A program made the translations under genes and the position numbers. A model generated the notes under the pieces. It saw only the letters and a program-made list of their open reading frames with translations. It was not told the origin of the DNA and did not search any database. From Succinatimonas sp. UBA7265 (GTDB taxonomy: Bacteria; Pseudomonadota; Gammaproteobacteria; Enterobacterales; Succinivibrionaceae), in NCBI GenBank assembly GCA_002473165.1, contig DKSD01000088.1:1-64000 (forward strand): a stretch of DNA of 64,000 nt, read 5' to 3'. Below are positions 33,779 to 41,422 of the stretch, piece by piece; within the stretch, counting starts at the first letter, position 1, and each line of letters opens with the position of its first letter.

Positions 33779-34906
33779 TTATCTCTGGCGCTTGGCCTCG
33801 ACCATGAGATCGTGGGCCTTGTCGTAGTCCGGGACGACATCGTAGGCGCGCGAGCGGGACATCTCCTCTTCGAGCGTGTCGTACTGGATGGCGTTGAGCT
33901 CATCTTTGCTAAAGAGTTTTAAGCACTCAGGGTTGCCCATCTGCGCCACCGGGTTGAACGTGCCTTCGGCGAAGGCGACGGTGTGCGCGACCTCAGGGGT
34001 CTGCACGTACTTTAAGAAGTCCATGGCCAGAGGCGAGAGATCCGGGTTGTTGACGACGGAGGTCACCTCAACCCACATCAGGGCGCCTTCCTTCGGGGAG
34101 ATGGCGAGCACTTCGTTCTCGCCCTCGGAGCGGGCCAGCGAGGCGGTGTAGGTGCCGCCTGAGAGGTATGCGTCGATGTCGCCGTTGACGAGGCCCTGAT
34201 TCAGGGAGGCGATATCGCCCACGATCTTGGCGTTCTTGAAGATAAACGCGGCCGTTTTGGCAAAGGCGTCCATCTCCTCAGGGGTGTGGGCGCGGTAAGG
34301 ATCGATGCCGGCGATCATGAAGATGTCGGCGACGTTCCAGTCATCGGACTCCTGGATGCCGTATTCAAAAGACGGCTTCTTGTCGCCGGCCCACAGCTTC
34401 CAGCCCTGCTCTTCGGCAGTGGCCCTTGAGATCTTGTCGGTGTTCACGACGAAGCTGAAAGGCCCGAAGCGCTGCACCATGCCCAAAAGCTCCTTGCCGT
34501 CGAGCGAGTGCGCCCACTCATAAGGGCGTTTGAAGTCCGGGAGCATCTTGTCAAAGAACGGTTCGAACTCATCGGCAGGCAGCGGCTTGATGAGCCCCTC
34601 AGGGAAGAGGATGCGGCGCGCCCACGGGTTGTTGACGTTGATGAGGTCCCACACCTTGGTCTCGCCGGCGCGGAGCTTGTTGACCATGGTCGGATCGTTA
34701 GTGGCCGACTCGGCCTTGACTTCGGCACCTCTCAGGCTGCGGTAAGGATCGAGCACCTGGGCTGAGTTGTAGCCTTCCCAGCACAGGATGTTGAGCTCTT
34801 TGTCGCGGGCGGCGAAAGCCTTCGAAGAAAACACGGCGGGGGTGGCTGCCGCAGCGGCGCCCAGCCCCAGGATTTTAAGCATTGAACGACGGCTGATATC
34901 TGTCAT
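33779..34906 (-). CDS. Tat-exported ABC substrate-binding protein 3 (PotD/PotF-like)
   Basis: A 375-residue third paralogue with signal DISRRSMLKILGLGAAAAAT and cleavage near SSKAFA-AR. I start at ATG 34906, the position equivalent to the other two copies; an upstream frame to 34984 runs through the operator and is unlikely. The order (hairpin, binding protein, divergent promoter, kinase) repeats that of copy 2, so the whole unit was duplicated. It is closer to copy 1 in the signal and several blocks (EPFFDKMLPDFK, AGIDPYRAHTPEE). Confidence 0.88.
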   Translation of the reverse strand: MTDISRRSMLKILGLGAAAAATPAVFSSKAFAARDKELNILCWEGYNSAQVLDPYRSLRGAEVKAESATNDPTMVNKLRAGETKVWDLINVNNPWARRILFPEGLIKPLPADEFEPFFDKMLPDFKRPYEWAHSLDGKELLGMVQRFGPFSFVVNTDKISRATAEEQGWKLWAGDKKPSFEYGIQESDDWNVADIFMIAGIDPYRAHTPEEMDAFAKTAAFIFKNAKIVGDIASLNQGLVNGDIDAYLSGGTYTASLARSEGENEVLAISPKEGALMWVEVTSVVNNPDLSPLAMDFLKYVQTPEVAHTVAFAEGTFNPVAQMGNPECLKLFSKDELNAIQYDTLEEEMSRSRAYDVVPDYDKAHDLMVEAKRQR

Positions 34907-34967
34907 GATTTTGTCTCCTATAAAAAGGCGTTTCCCGCAAATCCTGCCCGAATAACGGGCAATTAAA

Positions 34968-35043
34968 TGTGGTACTTGCACCAAAAAGTCTTTCTATTGA
35001 CTGTATACGGTCAAAATACTACTTTGTTGTTAGAGTTACAACA
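34968..35043. promoter_or_regulatory. Divergent promoter/operator region, binding protein 3 and kinase 2
   Basis: TTGACT (34997-35002) and TACTTT (35020-35025), 17-bp spacer, face kinase 2. Operator-like sites are 34968-34983 (TGTGGTACTTGCACCA) and 35028-35043 (TGTTAGAGTTACAACA). Arrangement and spacing are the same as at 32.6 kb although the surrounding bases differ, which argues that these elements are conserved. Confidence 0.72.
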
Positions 35044-35078
35044 AAACATTTTGCAAGTTACCACAATAGGGAGACGCA

Positions 35079-36092
35079 ATGAGCAAAGCATATGATCCGG
35101 CCACAGTGAAAGCGCTGACCGCGATGGTCGGCTCACAACTGGGCAGCTGGGGCATGGGCCCGGGGGCGTCGTCAAGGCTTTTGAACCTCTCAGAGAACGC
35201 CACATTTTTAGCCTCTGATCCACAGCAGGGCAGAGAGATCGTCATCAGGGTGCAAAGGCCCGGCTATTCCTCGGATGCGGCGATCCGCTCAGAGCTGGCG
35301 TGGATTTCCGCTTTAAAAGACGAGGGCGTGATTTACACCGCGGCCCCGGTCAAAAACACCGAAGGCGGCTATATCTGCAGCATGCAGCTGCCCTCAGGCG
35401 AGCCGCGCGTGGCGGTCGCCTTTGAAAAGCTCAACGGCCATGAGCCGGATTTAAACGAGCAGGGCCTTGCGCACTGGTTCTATGAGCTTGGGAAGATCAC
35501 CGCGAGGATGCACCGCCAGGCGCGCGCTTGGAAGCGCCCTGAATGGTTTACCCGCCGACGCTGGGATTTTGCAGGCCTCCTGGGGCCGCGCGCCTACTGG
35601 GGGCCGTGGCAGGCGTCATGGTGCCTTGACGGCAAAGGCCGCGTGATCATGCAGGAGGCGTTTGAGGTGTGCAAAGAGGCCGCGGACGCCTTTGGCACCG
35701 CCCCGGATGATTTTGGCGTCATCCACGCCGATCTGCGCGCGACGAATTTGCTCGTCGACGGCGACAAACTCCAGGTGATCGACTTTGACGACATGGGCTT
35801 TGGCTGGTACCTCTTTGATTTTGCCGCCGCGCTGTCGTTCATGGAGCAGGATGTGCAGGCCCCGGGGCTGGCGCACGCCTGGGTTGAAGGCTATGAGGAA
35901 GTGCGCAGGCTCACCAGGCGCGAGAAGGATATGCTCCCGATTTTCTCGATCATGCGCCGTCTCGAGCTTTCAGCCTGGTGCGCCTCGCACTCGGAAGTGC
36001 CGTTCTGCACGGAAAACGGCGCCCGGGTGACGCACGACACGGTAAGGCTGTGCGGCGAGTTCCTCAAAGGGCAGTATCTCAAAGGGATCTAA
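35079..36092 (+). CDS. APH-fold small-molecule kinase 2
   Basis: A 337-residue paralogue of kinase 1. The catalytic loop is VIHADLRATNLL and the metal site VIDFDDMGFGWYLFDFA. Both kinases keep WFTRRRWDF and a C-terminal LSAWCxSHSEVPF, probably substrate-pocket elements. GGGAG precedes ATG 35079. A short-chain dehydrogenase gene follows after 23 bp and is likely in the same transcript. Keeping two similar kinases, each with its own binding protein, suggests different but related substrates. Confidence 0.78.
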   Translation: MSKAYDPATVKALTAMVGSQLGSWGMGPGASSRLLNLSENATFLASDPQQGREIVIRVQRPGYSSDAAIRSELAWISALKDEGVIYTAAPVKNTEGGYICSMQLPSGEPRVAVAFEKLNGHEPDLNEQGLAHWFYELGKITARMHRQARAWKRPEWFTRRRWDFAGLLGPRAYWGPWQASWCLDGKGRVIMQEAFEVCKEAADAFGTAPDDFGVIHADLRATNLLVDGDKLQVIDFDDMGFGWYLFDFAAALSFMEQDVQAPGLAHAWVEGYEEVRRLTRREKDMLPIFSIMRRLELSAWCASHSEVPFCTENGARVTHDTVRLCGEFLKGQYLKGI

Positions 36093-36115
36093 GGACGCAG
36101 AGAGGAGGATAGCAG

Positions 36116-36913
36116 ATGTTTAAATCATTAAAAGGGCGCAGCGCCGTGATCACCGGGGCGGGCGCCGGCATCGGCAAGGCCATGGCCAAAGTGTTCGCCG
36201 CCGAAGGCATTAAAGTGCTGGCGATCGCCAGGAACGCCGCGCGCCTGCAAAAGGTGTGCGATGACATCGAAAAGGCCGGTGGCACGGCCGTGCCGTTCCC
36301 GGGCGATGTCACGAAGCTTGAGGACATGAAGGCCGCGGCCGCGGAGGCTGCCAAAGAGTTCGGCGGCATCGACATTTTGCTGTCAAACGCCGGGATCTTC
36401 CCCGAAAAGCGCCTTGCCGACATGACGGATGCGGATTACGACAAGGTCATGGACACGAACGTCCGCGGCATGTTCCACGCCGTCTGGGCCTGTCAGGGTT
36501 ACATGAAGAAGCAGCGCCGCGGGCGCATCGTGCTGACGTCCTCGATCACCGGCCCCAACACCGGATTTCCCGGCTGGGCGCATTACGGCTCCTCCAAGGC
36601 CGCGCAGCTTGGGTTCATGCACAGCGCCGCCATCGAGCTTGCGCCTTACGCGATCACCGTGAATGCCGTGTCCCCGGGCAACGTGCTCTCCGAGGGCCTG
36701 ATCGCCAACGGCGAGGACTACATAAAGCAGATGTCCCAAAGCGTGCCGCTGGGCAAGCTCGGCACTCCTGAGGATATCGCCAACGCCGCGCTGTTCCTCT
36801 GCTCAGATGAGGCAGGCTTCATTACCGCGCACAACCTGATCATCGACGGCGGCCAGATTTGGCCTGAGAGCGTGACCGCGCTGGACGCGATCCGCGATGA
36901 GTTCCCCAAATAA
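36116..36913 (+). CDS. Short-chain dehydrogenase/reductase
   Basis: A 265-residue NAD(P)-dependent oxidoreductase. Cofactor motif: VITGAGAGIGKAMAKVF (residues 11-27). NAG motif: LLSNAGIF. Catalytic Ser-Tyr-Lys in TSSITGPN and YGSSKAAQLGF. The C-terminal NLIIDGGQIWPE is as in FabG-like SDRs. It is likely cotranscribed with kinase 2 and could handle a carbonyl or alcohol in the same pathway, for instance an aldehyde released by the PLP enzyme. The family is certain; the substrate is not. Confidence 0.85.
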   Translation: MFKSLKGRSAVITGAGAGIGKAMAKVFAAEGIKVLAIARNAARLQKVCDDIEKAGGTAVPFPGDVTKLEDMKAAAAEAAKEFGGIDILLSNAGIFPEKRLADMTDADYDKVMDTNVRGMFHAVWACQGYMKKQRRGRIVLTSSITGPNTGFPGWAHYGSSKAAQLGFMHSAAIELAPYAITVNAVSPGNVLSEGLIANGEDYIKQMSQSVPLGKLGTPEDIANAALFLCSDEAGFITAHNLIIDGGQIWPESVTALDAIRDEFPK

Positions 36914-36933
36914 CCGGGGCTTAGCCAGGCAGG

Positions 36934-36965
36934 ATCCCGCAGCGCCGTGCGCTGCGGGATTTTTC
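36934..36965 (+). terminator. SDR gene terminator
   Basis: ATCCCGCAGCGC-CGT-GCGCTGCGGGAT followed by TTTTCTTT: a perfect 12-bp stem and T tract 20 bp after the stop. Confidence 0.9.
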
Positions 36966-36989
36966 TTTGCCTGATCTTCAAGGCGGCGC

Positions 36990-38348
36990 TCAGAGGGCGC
37001 CGGAAAGCTTTTCGCAAAGCAGCGGCACCAGGTACACGGGCAGGCAGACGAGATCCTGCTCTTTGGCATAATCCTTGGTGTAAACAAGGTAACGGCTCTT
37101 GATCCTTTGGCGGTATTTGGCGCAAAAGCTGTCAAGCGACGCATGGGTTTTGTAACCTGAGGATTTGACCTCTATAGGACAGATCCCGTCGCCTGCGGAG
37201 AGCAGAAAATCTATCTCATAGTTATGCTTGCGATCGGGCGTGGGAAAGGTGTGGTAATACAGCTGGCGCCCGCAGGCGGTGAGCATCTGCGCCACCATGT
37301 TTTCATAAACATATCCTAAATTTACTCTGAGTCTGTCGCCCATCAGCTTGCGGTAGATGATGTTCTCGGCGAAGCGTTTGTCTTTGAACGCCAAAGTCAC
37401 GAACAGCCCGGTGTCCGCCGTGAACAGCTTAAAACGCGCCAGGTCCAAGGTCAGAGACAGTCCCGCATTTGGATCGCTGACGCGATAACAGAGATTGGCG
37501 GCCATCGACTCCCGCAGCATTGAGACCCGATTGGCGACCTTGGAATAATCGGCATGCGGGATCGCAGAGGAAATCCGGTAGCGCGAGGCGTTGCCGGTAA
37601 GCTGTGCGGGGATCTGGTCAAACATGACTGAAGCCTTGCCGCTGGGATCAAACTTGTGAAAATCCTCTTCGTAAAGCTGCAAGATCTCCCGTTTTACCCG
37701 ATCCACGCGTGAAAAATCATTTTGCTCCAGATATTCTGCAACCGCCTGAGGCATTCCGCCTGTCAGCATGTAGACACGAAAATCGCGCAGCAGGCGGCGG
37801 TTTAATTTATCGCCGAGTGCCTTAGGGTGCCCCGCCCAGTTCCTTAGCAGATCAAAGGTCGCACTGTTGCCCAGCGCCCAGCGGAATTCCTCATAGTCCA
37901 TGGGATGCATGGAGATCCTGGTCTCCTCGCTGGGGATGAGGATGTCCTTGACATTTTGGTGCAGGGAAACCAGCGATCCGGTTTCCAGGTAGTCATAGCG
38001 GCCGTCGGCCACCAAATGCTTGATAGCCTGCCGCGCGCGCGGGAAGAGCTGGACTTCATCGAAGATGATGAGGGAGCGCCGCTCGCGCAGCGTCACGTTG
38101 CAGTGCAGCTGCAGCTTCAGGAAAAACTCCCTGAGATCAGAGATGTCATCGAATAATTCTTTGATCTCGGACGATGTGTTGCTGAAATCAATGAGGATAT
38201 ATGACTCATATTCGCTGCGGGCAAAAGCCTCAGCGACGGTTGACTTGCCCACGCGCCTTGCGCCTTCTATGAGCAGAGCCGTCCTGCCCTGGCGTTCTTT
38301 TTTCCACCTGTTGAGTTCGGTGGTTATTTTTTTAAAGATTTGTTTTAT
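36990..38348 (-). CDS. AAA ATPase with DUF4143, no standard start codon
   Basis: An AAA_14/DUF4143-type ATPase of about 450 residues. The frame runs without stops from 38348 and contains LLIEGARRVGKSTVAEAF (Walker A), SLIIFDEVQLFPRARQAI (Walker B) and the C-terminal nuclease-like block NYEIDFLLSAGDGICPIEVK. There is no ATG, GTG or TTG at the expected N-terminus: codons there read TCT-ATA-AAA-CAA, and ATA may be a mutated ATG. The first possible GTG (38252) lies inside the P-loop and would give a broken protein. It is either a recent pseudogene or uses a rare ATA start. Such ATPases are often mobile or toxin-antitoxin associated. Confidence 0.65.
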   Translation of the reverse strand: MKQIFKKITTELNRWKKERQGRTALLIEGARRVGKSTVAEAFARSEYESYILIDFSNTSSEIKELFDDISDLREFFLKLQLHCNVTLRERRSLIIFDEVQLFPRARQAIKHLVADGRYDYLETGSLVSLHQNVKDILIPSEETRISMHPMDYEEFRWALGNSATFDLLRNWAGHPKALGDKLNRRLLRDFRVYMLTGGMPQAVAEYLEQNDFSRVDRVKREILQLYEEDFHKFDPSGKASVMFDQIPAQLTGNASRYRISSAIPHADYSKVANRVSMLRESMAANLCYRVSDPNAGLSLTLDLARFKLFTADTGLFVTLAFKDKRFAENIIYRKLMGDRLRVNLGYVYENMVAQMLTACGRQLYYHTFPTPDRKHNYEIDFLLSAGDGICPIEVKSSGYKTHASLDSFCAKYRQRIKSRYLVYTKDYAKEQDLVCLPVYLVPLLCEKLSGAL

Positions 38349-38372
38349 AGATAGATTTTAACAGTGTTTCGA

Positions 38373-38453
38373 AAATTCTCAACTTTTATTTTGGGTATTT
38401 TGGGTAAATTCTCAATTTTTAAATCAGGGGTTTTGGGTAAATTCTCAATTTTT
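38373..38453. repeat. 33-bp tandem repeat upstream of the DUF4143 ATPase
   Basis: TTTTGGGTAAATTCTCAATT plus TTT occurs exactly at 38398-38420 and 38431-38453, 33 bp apart. A diverged third copy of the AATTCTCAACTTTT part is at about 38373-38386. The repeat lies between the ATPase frame and the terminator of the PLP-enzyme gene. Confidence 0.7.
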
Positions 38454-38468
38454 GTCCATGCGCGGGGC

Positions 38469-38502
38469 AAAAAAAACGGGATCCTCTGAGAGAGGATCCC
38501 GT
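38469..38502 (-). terminator. Terminator of the class-III PLP enzyme gene
   Basis: ACGGGATCCTCT-GAG-AGAGGATCCCGT, a perfect 12-bp stem followed on the minus strand by a run of T, 17 bp after the stop codon at 38520. Confidence 0.9.
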
Positions 38503-38519
38503 ATGAAAGACGGTAAAGG

Positions 38520-39857
38520 TTACAGGTGCAGTTCTGCAAGCGAGGCCTTGAAGGCGTCGATGAAGAAGTCAGCGTCGGCATGGTAGAAGCGCAGAGGCGG
38601 GCGGATCTTGAGGACGTTGCCGTCAGGGCCGGCGGCGCCGGTGAGCACGTGGTGGGCCTTGAGGCGGTTGAGCACCAGCGTGGCGCTTACCGGATCCGGC
38701 TCTTTGGTTCCGCGATCTTTGACCATCTCCAGGCCGGTGAACAATCCGGTGCCGCGGACATCGCCAATCACCGGGTGATCGGCCATTAGGGCGCGCAGGC
38801 CGTCCCTGAGATAGTTACCGGCATCGGAGGCGTTTTCGATGAGCTTGTCTTCTTTTAACACTTCAAGCACGGCGGTGCCTGCCGCAGCGGCGCCCGGAGT
38901 GCCGCCGAAGGTGTTGAAGTAGCCGGTGGAGCGGGTGAGCGCCTCGATGATCTCAGGCCTGGTCACGGCCGCCGACATCGGGTAGCCATTGCCCATAGGC
39001 TTGCCCATGGTGACGATGTCAGGCAGCACATCGTGGCGCATAAAGCCCCACATCATGCCGGTGCGGCCAAAGCCCGGCTGCACCTCGTCGGCGATGTAAA
39101 GGCCGCCGCGGCGGTGCACTTCGTCTACAGCCTCTTTGAGGAAGCCTTTGGGATCGGCGAACACGCCGTCTGAGGAGAATATGTCATCGACGAGCATCGC
39201 GGCGAACTTGATCCCGTGGGCTTCCATGTCATCTATGGCTTCGCGCACGGCCTTGGCAAAGTTCGGGCCGACTTCCTCAGGTTTCTGGCGGTAAGTGTCA
39301 GGGGCTGGCACGAGCCTCACAAAATCCGGCACCTTCCTGCGGGTGGTGGACGGCGAGACCATGGTCGTGAGGTATGAGTCTCCGTGGTAGGCGCCTGAGG
39401 TTACGATAAAGCCGGTGCCGCCGGTGAAGTACATGGACATGCGCAGCGCCAGATCGTTGCTCTCAGAGCCGGTGCAGGTGAAAGCCACGTTCGTCAAAGG
39501 CTTGGGGAAGGTAGCCAGCAGCTTTTCGGCGTAATCGTCCACGACAGTGTTGAGGTAGCGCGTGTGGGTGTTGACCTGGCGCAGCTGCGCGGAGACGTAA
39601 TCGGCGACGCGCGGGTGGCCGTGGCCGATGCAGGCGACGTTGTTGTAGCAGTCGAGGTATTTCTCGCCTTTAACGTCGTAAAGGTAGCAGCCTTCGCCTT
39701 TTACCACTTCAAGCGGCTCTTTGAAAAAGAGCACCGCCGCCGAGCCGAAGAGCTTGAGCCGGCGCTCGGTCTCCTTTTTGATCTCGCCCTGTAATTTAGG
39801 GAGATCTTCAGAGGGGGTGAAGGCGTTCATGGAAAGGATCGATTTTAATTCAGCCAT
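38520..39857 (-). CDS. Class-III PLP enzyme (phospho-lyase / aminotransferase family)
   Basis: A 445-residue PLP enzyme. PLP lysine is K286 in TMGKPMGNGYPM, the Asp contacting the ring is D257 in ADEVQPGFGR, and phosphate is held by GSESND and YFNTFGGT. The N-terminal YLDCYNNVACIGHGHPRV and NTHTRYLN are features of the ethanolamine-phosphate / phosphohydroxylysine phospho-lyase (AGXT2L) branch rather than ordinary aminotransferases. With APH-fold kinases in the same regulon, the likely reaction is removal of phosphate and ammonia from a phosphorylated amino alcohol. A lyase acting on hydroxy-aminoethylphosphonate (PbfA type) is the main alternative, given phnX at 46 kb. Two operator-like palindromes lie upstream. 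Confidence 0.85.
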   Translation of the reverse strand: MAELKSILSMNAFTPSEDLPKLQGEIKKETERRLKLFGSAAVLFFKEPLEVVKGEGCYLYDVKGEKYLDCYNNVACIGHGHPRVADYVSAQLRQVNTHTRYLNTVVDDYAEKLLATFPKPLTNVAFTCTGSESNDLALRMSMYFTGGTGFIVTSGAYHGDSYLTTMVSPSTTRRKVPDFVRLVPAPDTYRQKPEEVGPNFAKAVREAIDDMEAHGIKFAAMLVDDIFSSDGVFADPKGFLKEAVDEVHRRGGLYIADEVQPGFGRTGMMWGFMRHDVLPDIVTMGKPMGNGYPMSAAVTRPEIIEALTRSTGYFNTFGGTPGAAAAGTAVLEVLKEDKLIENASDAGNYLRDGLRALMADHPVIGDVRGTGLFTGLEMVKDRGTKEPDPVSATLVLNRLKAHHVLTGAAGPDGNVLKIRPPLRFYHADADFFIDAFKASLAELHL

Positions 39858-39909
39858 ATCAGACTCCTGTCTGCTTTCTTAGATGTCTGTGAGTAAGCTA
39901 ACGCAAGAA

Positions 39910-39925
39910 TGTTGCACTTGCAACT
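39910..39925 (-). promoter_or_regulatory. Operator upstream of the PLP enzyme
   Basis: TGTTGCACTTGCAACT, nearly perfect dyad symmetry, about 52 bp before the start codon at 39857. It is intermediate in sequence between the TGTGGTACTTGCACCA and TGTTGCAGGTGCAACA forms seen elsewhere in the cluster, linking the two forms. Confidence 0.65.
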
Positions 39926-39970
39926 ATTGCTCACAAAAGATCCATAAACAATGCCCATGATGCAAAAAAA

Positions 39971-39992
39971 TGCTGTTGCAGGTGCAACAGCA
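39971..39992 (-). promoter_or_regulatory. Perfect 22-bp palindrome: operator and/or tatC terminator
   Basis: TGCTGTTGCA-GG-TGCAACAGCA has perfect 10-bp arms. As DNA it contains the best operator copy (39974-39989). As RNA from tatABC on the minus strand it forms a hairpin followed by ATTTTTTT, a possible Rho-independent terminator. Both roles are compatible with its place between tatC and the PLP-enzyme gene. Confidence 0.65.
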
Positions 39993-40022
39993 TGACAGGC
40001 AGACAAACAGGAACAAAAAATC

Positions 40023-40787
40023 TTATGCGGCGGCGCGCGCTTTGGCCGCGCCGGCGCGGCAGAACAGCGGCGCGATGAACAGTCCGGATTCGTAAAGGGC
40101 GATGAGCGGCAGCGCCAACAGCAGCTGCGAGGCCACATCAGGCGGGGTGAGCACGGCGGCCACGCCCACGGCGGCCACGACGATGTATTTGCGAATGCGC
40201 TTTAACGTGGCAAGCTGCACCATGCCGGCCGCGGCCAGGGCCACAACGGCCACCGGGGTCTCAAAGCAGATCCCAAAGGCTAAAAACATTCTGATGCAAA
40301 AGCCCAGGTAGGCCTCCAGATCCGGGGCGAAGCTTACAGATGACGGTGCAAAAGAGGCGATCACCGGGAACACCATCTTAAAGACCACGAGATAGCAGTA
40401 CGCCACGCCGCAGGCGAACATCAGCATGGACGAGACGATCGTAAAGCAAAGCGCGCGGCGCTCGTTGCGGTAAAGGCCCGGTGCGGCAAAGGTCCACAGC
40501 TCCCAGACGGCAAAGGGCAGCGTCAGGCAGAACGAGCAGAAGAGCACGGTCTTAAGCGGGCCTAAGACCGGCGAGACGACACCGACGGCCAGAAGCTGCG
40601 TGCCCTCAGGGAGCACGGCCGTGAGCGGAGCGGAGAATGCCGTGAAGATCTCATCGGTAAAGGGCACGAGCGCCACGGTTGCCACGATAAACAGCGCCAG
40701 GATCTTCAAAAGCCGCGAGCGCAGCTCGTTTAAATGGGCGCCGATGCTCATGGTTTCAGCGTTTGCGGCGGAAGCTGCACTTTTCAT
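40023..40787 (-). CDS. tatC: Sec-independent protein translocase TatC
   Basis: A 254-residue, six-helix membrane protein that recognises twin-arginine signals. Family blocks are IGAHLNELRSRLLKIL at the N-terminus, LPFAVWELWTFAAPGLYRNE, and FGICFETPVAVVALA with the functional FE pair. It overlaps tatB by 32 bp. Tat genes normally sit near ubiquinone or housekeeping genes. Here they lie among transporter genes whose three binding proteins carry Tat signals, and the operon has an operator-like site upstream. Confidence 0.95.
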   Translation of the reverse strand: MKSAASAANAETMSIGAHLNELRSRLLKILALFIVATVALVPFTDEIFTAFSAPLTAVLPEGTQLLAVGVVSPVLGPLKTVLFCSFCLTLPFAVWELWTFAAPGLYRNERRALCFTIVSSMLMFACGVAYCYLVVFKMVFPVIASFAPSSVSFAPDLEAYLGFCIRMFLAFGICFETPVAVVALAAAGMVQLATLKRIRKYIVVAAVGVAAVLTPPDVASQLLLALPLIALYESGLFIAPLFCRAGAAKARAAA

Positions 40788-41184
40788 AGCTGTGTCCTCC
40801 GTGGCGGCGGGAGGCGCGCGAGGCTGAGCCTAACGCCGCTATCTGCGCGCGCAGCGCGTCGATCTCAGATTGCAGCGCCTCGCTTGAAAGCGCCGCGGGT
40901 TTGTAGGGCACGGTAAAGCGGGGCGCGGCGCTTTTGCCCGAAACGGCGGCGCCTGCGGCGGCGGCGAGATCGGCCCTGACGCTCTCCATGCCGTTTTTTA
41001 AGGGTTTGAGCGCGGCCGCGGCGGGGGCGGGATCTAACTGCGCTTTGAGATCGCGCAGCATGTTCATGCCGCGGCGCCACAGTTTCCCCGCCTCAAAGCA
41101 CAGGTGCAGCGTGCTCCTGGGGCCTAAGACCGCCAGCGCGAACACCGCCGTCACGGCAAGCTCAGACATGCTTATGTCAAGCAT
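40756..41184 (-). CDS. tatB: Sec-independent protein translocase TatB
   Basis: A 142-residue TatA/B-type protein. One N-terminal membrane helix (MSELAVTAVFALAVLGP) ends in the conserved LGP, followed by an amphipathic helix (RRGMNMLRDLKAQLD) and a polar tail. The LGP hinge and the longer tail point to TatB rather than TatA. It starts 10 bp after tatA and overlaps tatC by 32 bp, indicating translational coupling. Confidence 0.88.
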   Translation of the reverse strand: MLDISMSELAVTAVFALAVLGPRSTLHLCFEAGKLWRRGMNMLRDLKAQLDPAPAAAALKPLKNGMESVRADLAAAAGAAVSGKSAAPRFTVPYKPAALSSEALQSEIDALRAQIAALGSASRASRRHGGHSYEKCSFRRKR

Positions 41185-41193
41185 GATCCGCCC

Positions 41194-41391
41194 TCAGTGC
41201 TCTTTTTGCTTGTCCGCAGGCAGCGCCTGGGGCGCGGCGTTCTGCGCTGCGTCCTCGGCGTTTATGCCTTCTTTGAAGCCCTTGATGGCCCCGCCTAAAT
41301 CCTTGCCGAGGTTTTTAAGCCTGCCGGTGCCGAAGATCAGCGCGATGACTGCGAGCAGAATAAGCCAGTGCCAGACTGAAAAAGCGCCCAT
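41194..41391 (-). CDS. tatA: Sec-independent protein translocase TatA
   Basis: A 65-residue pore-forming Tat subunit. Membrane helix [19 protein letters not shown] has the FG hinge, followed by the amphipathic helix [15 protein letters not shown] and a short polar tail ending in KEH. Shorter than E. coli TatA (89) but typical in layout. First gene of tatABC. Confidence 0.94.
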   Translation of the reverse strand: MGAFSVWHWLILLAVIALIFGTGRLKNLGKDLGGAIKGFKEGINAEDAAQNAAPQALPADKQKEH

Positions 41392-41422
41392 GGTGAGCCT
41401 CCTGAAAAGGTTTGCAATACTC

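Noticed and set aside
32676..36092. Aminoglycoside resistance for the APH-fold kinases
   Set aside because: The fold is shared, but the genes are divergent from importer binding proteins under a common operator; a metabolic role is more likely.
38373..38453. CRISPR-like array
   Set aside because: Only two exact copies with a 10-bp interval, low-complexity sequence, no cas genes.
38345..38581. Minus-strand ORF with repeated KIENLPK units
   Set aside because: It runs through a terminator and the end of the PLP-enzyme gene and has no start signal; the peptide repeat merely reflects the 33-bp DNA repeat.
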